Source: a virus
Reading direction: 5' to 3' (one strand)
Virus record (IMG/VR): IMGVR_UViG_3300009788_000093
Coordinates: 37,280-101,279 of that record
DNA: 64,000 nucleotides
Part shown: piece after piece, positions 60,137 to 64,000 of the stretch
Numbering within the stretch: position 1 is the first letter of the stretch
How the letters are laid out: each line of letters opens with the position of its first letter
Program-made: the position numbers and the translations under genes
The notes under the pieces: model-generated
Database searches by the model: none
Seen by the model: only the letters and a program-made list of their open reading frames with translations
Told to the model about the DNA's origin: nothing

Positions 60137-60278
60137 AGTTAAAATATTTCATCTGTTTCCAGTCATTTTATTTGGTGTAATGATGGGCTTGAACCTGTAT
60201 AGCGGTTTATGGTCTTGGGCTGTGCTTTTTGGTTTTATGACAGCGTGGTCTTTCGGGGGGTTATTTCGTGGGCGGTAA
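60126..60278 (+). CDS. Small two-helix membrane protein (50 aa)
   Basis: GTG start overlapping the previous gene by 11 bases; 50 codons to a stop that overlaps the next gene. Two hydrophobic segments (FHLFPVILFGVMMGLNLY and WAVLFGFMTAWSFGGLF). The unbroken overlaps on both sides and clear membrane pattern support a real gene. Confidence 0.6.
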   Translation: MGNKVKIFHLFPVILFGVMMGLNLYSGLWSWAVLFGFMTAWSFGGLFRGR

Positions 60279-60636
60279 ATTCTTTAATAGTAGCTACCGC
60301 GAGTCGTCGGTTAAGAATAAGAAGTTCCGCCAAGGCGGTAGTGATGAACCGCCCAGGGTGAAAAAGAATAGCCGCAAGAAGAAGAAAGAAATAAAGGTTC
60401 AGTTCTTACGTGAAGCGCATCACTGGTACTTTAATTGGCAAGGCGAACCGGGTTGCTGGGAGTTGTTTCCTTGCCAAAATATTCATGATGGGTTGTTTTG
60501 GATAACTATGGGGAAATATGAAAAACTTCGGGATGCCCATAATTCCCTAAAAGGGCATATTTGGTTTGATTGGGTGGCTTGGCGAATACTAGACAAAGAC
60601 GGCAACATAATTGATGGAGGACTAAAAGATGCCTGA
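60268..60636 (+). CDS. Hypothetical protein, basic N-terminus
   Basis: GTG start. The 122-residue protein has a Lys-rich first half (KKNSRKKKKEIKVQ) and a Trp-rich second half (HHWYFNWQGEPGCWELFP, WFDWVAWRILD) suggesting a compact beta domain. No family recognised. Confidence 0.6.
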   Translation: MGGKFFNSSYRESSVKNKKFRQGGSDEPPRVKKNSRKKKKEIKVQFLREAHHWYFNWQGEPGCWELFPCQNIHDGLFWITMGKYEKLRDAHNSLKGHIWFDWVAWRILDKDGNIIDGGLKDA

Positions 60637-60856
60637 GAAAGATATTGAAATAACCGAAACAACGGAACTTTACTTGCACTGTGCTAAGTGCGGGTGCGGA
60701 AAGCTTGAGATCGTTGTTAAGAAAGAGGAGGGGAAACTATTAATCGGTTGTCCTGAATGCGTTATCGCGGTAGCGGTAATGACGTTGCCGGATGAACTTA
60801 GGGATGACGTGAATACTCAAGGTTGTCATGAGTGTGGGTGCGGCAAGGAGCATTAA
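60629..60856 (+). CDS. Small zinc-ribbon protein
   Basis: 75 residues with CAKCGCGKLEI, GCPEC and a C-terminal CHECGCGKEH, enough for one zinc ribbon and an extra Cys/His tip. Overlaps its neighbour by eight bases. Confidence 0.65.
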   Translation: MPEKDIEITETTELYLHCAKCGCGKLEIVVKKEEGKLLIGCPECVIAVAVMTLPDELRDDVNTQGCHECGCGKEH

Positions 60857-61069
60857 GTGCAAAAGTTTATGAATGGAGAAAAGGATGTATCGAGCATAGA
60901 TATACCAACTGACACTATAAAGGCGTTAGGGCATCAATTAAGGATTGCTGCAAATAATAAGCTTTATTTAACCATCACCCCGAGGGAGTGCAGGATATTA
61001 GGCGCGGAATTGCGTAAGATGGAGAAAGAACTTGCGGAAGCTAGGGAACAATTGAGTGAGAATGAGTAA
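60857..61069 (+). CDS. Small hypothetical protein
   Basis: GTG start directly after the previous stop. 70 residues with a strand-helix core (KALGHQLRIAANNKLYLTI) and a C-terminal coiled-coil helix. No family recognised. Confidence 0.58.
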   Translation: MQKFMNGEKDVSSIDIPTDTIKALGHQLRIAANNKLYLTITPRECRILGAELRKMEKELAEAREQLSENE

Positions 61070-61598
61070 TGTTGACATTAAAGAAGCGGCGGACAGGGTT
61101 GGCGTTATCGGCGATCTAGAATATTGGGTAGTGCCTAACCCTATGATGCAACGGGAACTTGATGGCGAAGAGCCTTGGTGGAAAGCAGAAGGTAAAGACC
61201 CGGAGATGTTTGATTTTGCTGGGTATAACGGCTATGTAATTTATCCTAAGAGACCGGTACGTGAGAAAGGGTATTGGGGTATTTTAACTTATGTTCCTGT
61301 TCATGGCGGCATTACTTATGCGGAGGAAGACGAGCTCGGCATGGTTTATGGCTTCGATACAGGGCATCATGATTCGCAACAGTTTCCGCGTAAGGACGGC
61401 GACTGGATACAACATCAATGCGGCATTATGATTATGGGAATAACTAAAGCAATTGAGGTTGAGAGGAATTACCTTAGGTGTACTACTAATGAAGGAAAAG
61501 GTAAACATGCTCAAGCGGTAATAGATGTTGTCGGGGATGTTCCGGGCTATGACGGTAATTTCGGCATCAACATTAATCTTATGTTTGGCAGGCTTTAA
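61062..61598 (+). CDS. Hypothetical protein
   Basis: The ATG at 61062 (or GTG at 61056) starts a protein of about 178 residues with GYVIYPKRPVREKGYWG, YVPVHGGITYAEEDELG and VYGFDTGHHDSQQFP. I recognise the GGITYAEE...YGFDTGH pattern from uncharacterised phage proteins; no function is known to me. Confidence 0.66.
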   Translation: MSNVDIKEAADRVGVIGDLEYWVVPNPMMQRELDGEEPWWKAEGKDPEMFDFAGYNGYVIYPKRPVREKGYWGILTYVPVHGGITYAEEDELGMVYGFDTGHHDSQQFPRKDGDWIQHQCGIMIMGITKAIEVERNYLRCTTNEGKGKHAQAVIDVVGDVPGYDGNFGININLMFGRL

Positions 61599-61750
61599 TG
61601 GGGGCTAGTTATAAACTCATTAAAAAGGGGAATAAGGTAGGTATAATGTGTCTGCGGTGCGACCGGATTAGTTGGTGCCCAGACGATGTTGAGTATAAAT
61701 ATTGCGGCAATTGTCATAAGTTCCACGAAGAGGAGGCGGAGGCTGAATGA
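61598..61750 (+). CDS. Small zinc-ribbon protein (50 aa)
   Basis: ATG overlapping the previous stop (taATG) and ATGA overlap with the next gene. 50 residues with CLRCDRISWCP and CGNCHKFHEEE, a four-Cys zinc knuckle. Both overlaps and the Cys pattern support expression. Confidence 0.65.
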   Translation: MGASYKLIKKGNKVGIMCLRCDRISWCPDDVEYKYCGNCHKFHEEEAEAE

Positions 61751-61989
61751 TCAGTGCTGACGAACGAATAAGGCAGGCGGTTATACGGGAGTTAAGAAGC
61801 ACAGTTAGTCCCTATACTCAACCTGCGTGGCGGACGACGTTATTCCTAGTTGACGGGTTACCGGTAAGTGAAGCTCTTGATGTTGTGGCTAAATTGGCTG
61901 ATAGCGGCCAAAGAGGGTTTGATGCCGTTAATAAAAAGTTGTTAAAGATTACTTTAGTTGGTGAAGATGAACAAGCCACTGGGACATAA
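61747..61989 (+). CDS. Small hypothetical protein
   Basis: 80 residues: helix-rich with WRTTLFLVDGLPVSEALDVVAK in the middle. Overlaps both neighbours. No family recognised. Confidence 0.55.
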   Translation: MISADERIRQAVIRELRSTVSPYTQPAWRTTLFLVDGLPVSEALDVVAKLADSGQRGFDAVNKKLLKITLVGEDEQATGT

Positions 61990-62677
61990 ATCATACGGCT
62001 CGATTCCACATATTAGTGGCAGCCGGTTAGGGCCAGGTGATCATAAGATTGAGGCCGGTCAAGAACGGATAGCGCTCGAAAAACCACGCAAGGGCGATAC
62101 GGTTATAGTTCAAGAAAAGCTTGACGGTAGTAACGTCTCGGTAGCTAGGGTTGACGGTAAATTGTTAGCGCTAGGGCGTGCCGGGTACTTGGCCCAGTCG
62201 TCACCATTCGAACAACATCAACTATTTGCCGATTGGGTGCGGAAGAATATCGAGCGTTTTGAATTCCTAGAAGAAGGCGAACGGTTGGTTGGTGAATGGT
62301 TAGCTCAAGCGCATGGGACTAGGTATAACTTACCTAATGATTGGACTGAAGATCCTTTTGTAGTTTTTGATATTATGCGAAATGGCCACGAAAGAGCGAC
62401 ATATTATGAACTTTTCCACCGGACGTATAAATTTAATCGGACATTTATGCTTTCTTTTGGTGACGAAAGAGCTGTTAATCTTGAGAACGCATTAGTTCTT
62501 TTAGGCGAGCATGGGCACCATGGGGCGATTGATAAAGCTGAGGGTATTATTTGGCGGGTTGAGCGTGAAGGCAAGGTTGATTTCTTATGCAAATATGTTA
62601 GGCCGGGCAAGGTAGATGGTTGCTATCTTAACGGCGAAGAGGTTTGGAATTGGCGACCTGGGGGTATAAATACCTAA
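61967..62677 (+). CDS. Rnl2-like RNA ligase
   Basis: The ATG at 61967 is chosen; TTG and GTG starts lie three and two codons upstream. The 236-residue protein has nucleotidyltransferase motif I EKLDGSNVSV (catalytic Lys), motif III-like DPFVVFDIM, motif IV AEGIIWRVE and motif V FLCKYVRP. It seals nicked RNA with ATP. It is shorter than T4 Rnl2 and lacks an obvious C-terminal domain, like other minimal phage ligases. Confidence 0.88.
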   Translation: MNKPLGHKSYGSIPHISGSRLGPGDHKIEAGQERIALEKPRKGDTVIVQEKLDGSNVSVARVDGKLLALGRAGYLAQSSPFEQHQLFADWVRKNIERFEFLEEGERLVGEWLAQAHGTRYNLPNDWTEDPFVVFDIMRNGHERATYYELFHRTYKFNRTFMLSFGDERAVNLENALVLLGEHGHHGAIDKAEGIIWRVEREGKVDFLCKYVRPGKVDGCYLNGEEVWNWRPGGINT

Positions 62678-63018
62678 TGAAAAAATTACTTCAAGAAATA
62701 AAAGATGCTAGGGTCATTAAGATAATTTGGCCAACACTCCTATCAACAGGTATCAACCTTTTGTTTGTTCTTGCTGTTGGCAGTTCACTTTCTTATTTTC
62801 TACTAGGCGTTCAGGGTACATTCTTAGTGGTGTTTTCCTGGCACGTAGTTAGTAGGCACCGCTTACTTCAAGAGTTTAAGGAAAGCCTAGGGGAAACTGA
62901 AAAATTTAATTCAATAATTGGGAAGCGCTTAGATCAATTAATCCAACAAATTGAAAGATTGCCTGGGGAAAAGGGGGGAGAACATGAGGAGCCGATAGAG
63001 CCACCAGTACTTCATTAA
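62677..63018 (+). CDS. Membrane protein with two hydrophobic helices
   Basis: From the ATG at 62677 (overlapping the ligase stop), 113 residues: a helix pair (TLLSTGINLLFVLAVGSSL and FLLGVQGTFLVVFSWHVV) and a charged coiled-coil tail ending in Pro/Glu. Close to the SPFH gene, so a membrane partner is conceivable. Confidence 0.62.
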   Translation: MKKLLQEIKDARVIKIIWPTLLSTGINLLFVLAVGSSLSYFLLGVQGTFLVVFSWHVVSRHRLLQEFKESLGETEKFNSIIGKRLDQLIQQIERLPGEKGGEHEEPIEPPVLH

Positions 63019-63044
63019 TCATGTAATCAATTTAAGGGGGACGT

Positions 63045-63974
63045 ATGGGTTTAGTTAAGTTTTTAATGTTTATTATTGCATTTGCCGGTCTTGCGGCGTT
63101 CGTTTTCGCAGGCTTCAAGTGGAATCGGGTCGGCGGCCAAATCCGGGGTGCTGAGAAAGTACCATTCGGGCGGTTTTTTGTTAGCACTTTATTGCTGATT
63201 ACGCTGCTGATATTCTTCTCGGCCATCCAGATTATTCCGGCGGGTCATCGTGGGGTCGTCTTCTCTCAAGGTTCGGGAGTTAAGAGCCGCATCCTAGGTG
63301 AGGGTTTTAACGTTGTTACACCGGCTATTGAGAGCGTAATTTTGATGGAAGTACGAGTTCAAAAGCATCCGGTTACGGCGGCAGCAGCTTCAAAGGATAC
63401 GCAGAATGTCAAGACCGTGGTTGCCATTAACTATCATTTCGACCCAAGGAAGGTCCATAAGATTTATCAGGATTACGGGTTGACAAGTGAAGTTAACGCT
63501 AGGATTATTGCGCCTAAAACGCAGGACGCTATCAAGCGGTCTACAGCTAAGTTTGATGCTGAGGATATGATAGCTAACCGGGATAAGCTAGGCGATATGA
63601 TTCTGGCAACGCTAGGCGCTAGATTGGCGAAGTCTAATATCATCATTGATGATGTTTCGGTCGAGAACATATCGTTCGACGAGGACTTCATGTTGGCGAT
63701 TGAGGATAAGGTTAAGCAGAAACAGCTTGCTAAGAAAGCTCAGCTCATTGTAGTAACTAAAGAGGCTGAAGCTAAGCAGGCGATAGCGGAAGCTGAGGGT
63801 ATTAAGCAAGCTCGTATTCTCAAGGCTGAGGGAACGGCTAAAGCGAATGAATTGCTTGACCGAAGTTTGACACCGGGGGTTCTAAAACAACGCTACTTAG
63901 ATACCTGGGATGGCGTGTTGCCGAAGTTTGTTGGTGCTAGCGACATATCGCTATTGATGCAAGCGCCTGAGTAA
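63045..63974 (+). CDS. SPFH/prohibitin-like membrane protein
   Basis: AGGGGGAC site before the ATG. The 309-residue protein has two N-terminal hydrophobic segments (FLMFIIAFAGLAAFVFAGF and FFVSTLLLITLLIFFSAI), then the SPFH/band-7 domain: IIPAGHRGVVFSQGSG, GEGFNVVTPAIESV, KTVVAINYHFDP and TLGARLAKSNIIIDDVSVENI. A coiled coil with AEAKQAIAEAEGIKQARILKAEG follows. Prohibitin-type proteins form membrane rings or cages. A phage copy may reorganise the host membrane; inferred. Confidence 0.9.
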   Translation: MGLVKFLMFIIAFAGLAAFVFAGFKWNRVGGQIRGAEKVPFGRFFVSTLLLITLLIFFSAIQIIPAGHRGVVFSQGSGVKSRILGEGFNVVTPAIESVILMEVRVQKHPVTAAAASKDTQNVKTVVAINYHFDPRKVHKIYQDYGLTSEVNARIIAPKTQDAIKRSTAKFDAEDMIANRDKLGDMILATLGARLAKSNIIIDDVSVENISFDEDFMLAIEDKVKQKQLAKKAQLIVVTKEAEAKQAIAEAEGIKQARILKAEGTAKANELLDRSLTPGVLKQRYLDTWDGVLPKFVGASDISLLMQAPE

Positions 63975-64000
63975 GTTAGGCACGGCGAGCGGTATGCGCA

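Overview
The window is most of the genome of a tailed bacteriophage with siphovirus architecture. It carries a full head-to-tail morphogenesis block with a tape measure protein, a Dit-like protein and a G/T-type tail chaperone; no sheath gene was seen. The DNA is moderately AT-rich. Genes are tightly packed, with ATGA or TTGA stop/start overlaps, strong GGAGG-type ribosome sites and many GTG/TTG starts. The lysis pair is an M23 endopeptidase and a small two-helix holin without recognisable spanins, which weakly favours a host lacking an outer membrane. The host cannot be named from sequence alone. No integrase, excisionase or CI-type repressor was found here, and the left-most gene is cut by the window edge, so the genome continues outside.

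Layout. 1-1200: sugar-modification genes (CMP-sugar synthetase end, PIG-L deacetylase). 1199-17632: packaging and head genes (small and large terminase, DUF935-type portal, a large MuF protein carrying an ADP-ribosyltransferase-like domain, an intein and a PI3/4K/HipA-like kinase tail, Com-like zinc finger, prohead protease, scaffold, decoration and major capsid proteins), then connectors, two tail-tube paralogues and the tail chaperone. 17636-30018: tape measure, a Dit-like protein with an inserted seven-blade Ycf48-like propeller, a hub-like protein and a string of baseplate, fibre and lectin-like genes. 30015-31489: antisense HNH gene, endolysin, holin and a bidirectional terminator.

31489-36234 is a minus-strand unit: DUF6166, DUF932, DNA-binding and small zinc-ribbon genes, two tRNA genes, and a roughly 400-nt structured non-coding leader. 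It runs from one of two back-to-back promoters near 36241-36303. The other promoter fires rightward into a replication/recombination block: SNF2-type helicase, Cas4-like Fe-S nuclease, Sak4-like ATPase, an SSB-like protein, a likely origin/regulatory region of about 870 nt, and a primase fused to an MCM-type helicase.

44108-56338 mixes nucleotide metabolism with DNA hypermodification: thymidylate synthase/hydroxymethylase-like protein, a DUF1599-like protein, a MazG-like protein, a P-loop kinase resembling 5-hydroxymethyl-dU DNA kinases, a class II glutamine amidotransferase, an alpha-glutamyl/putrescinyl-thymine pyrophosphorylase-like protein, an LMW phosphatase and an amidoligase. Together these look like a pathway that decorates thymine in phage DNA. 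Interspersed are RNA-repair genes (HAD 3'-phosphatase, RtcB; an Rnl2-like ligase further right), a type IV pilin-like gene beside a paralogue, a Fic protein, an SLOG protein and a NUMOD3 homing endonuclease. 56428-64000 holds an ARC/Mpa-like proteasomal-type AAA ATPase followed by a small protein ending in Gly-Gly, a tRNA-Gln, many small zinc or membrane proteins and an SPFH/prohibitin-like protein.

All functional calls rest on motifs and domain order read by eye; no database search was run.
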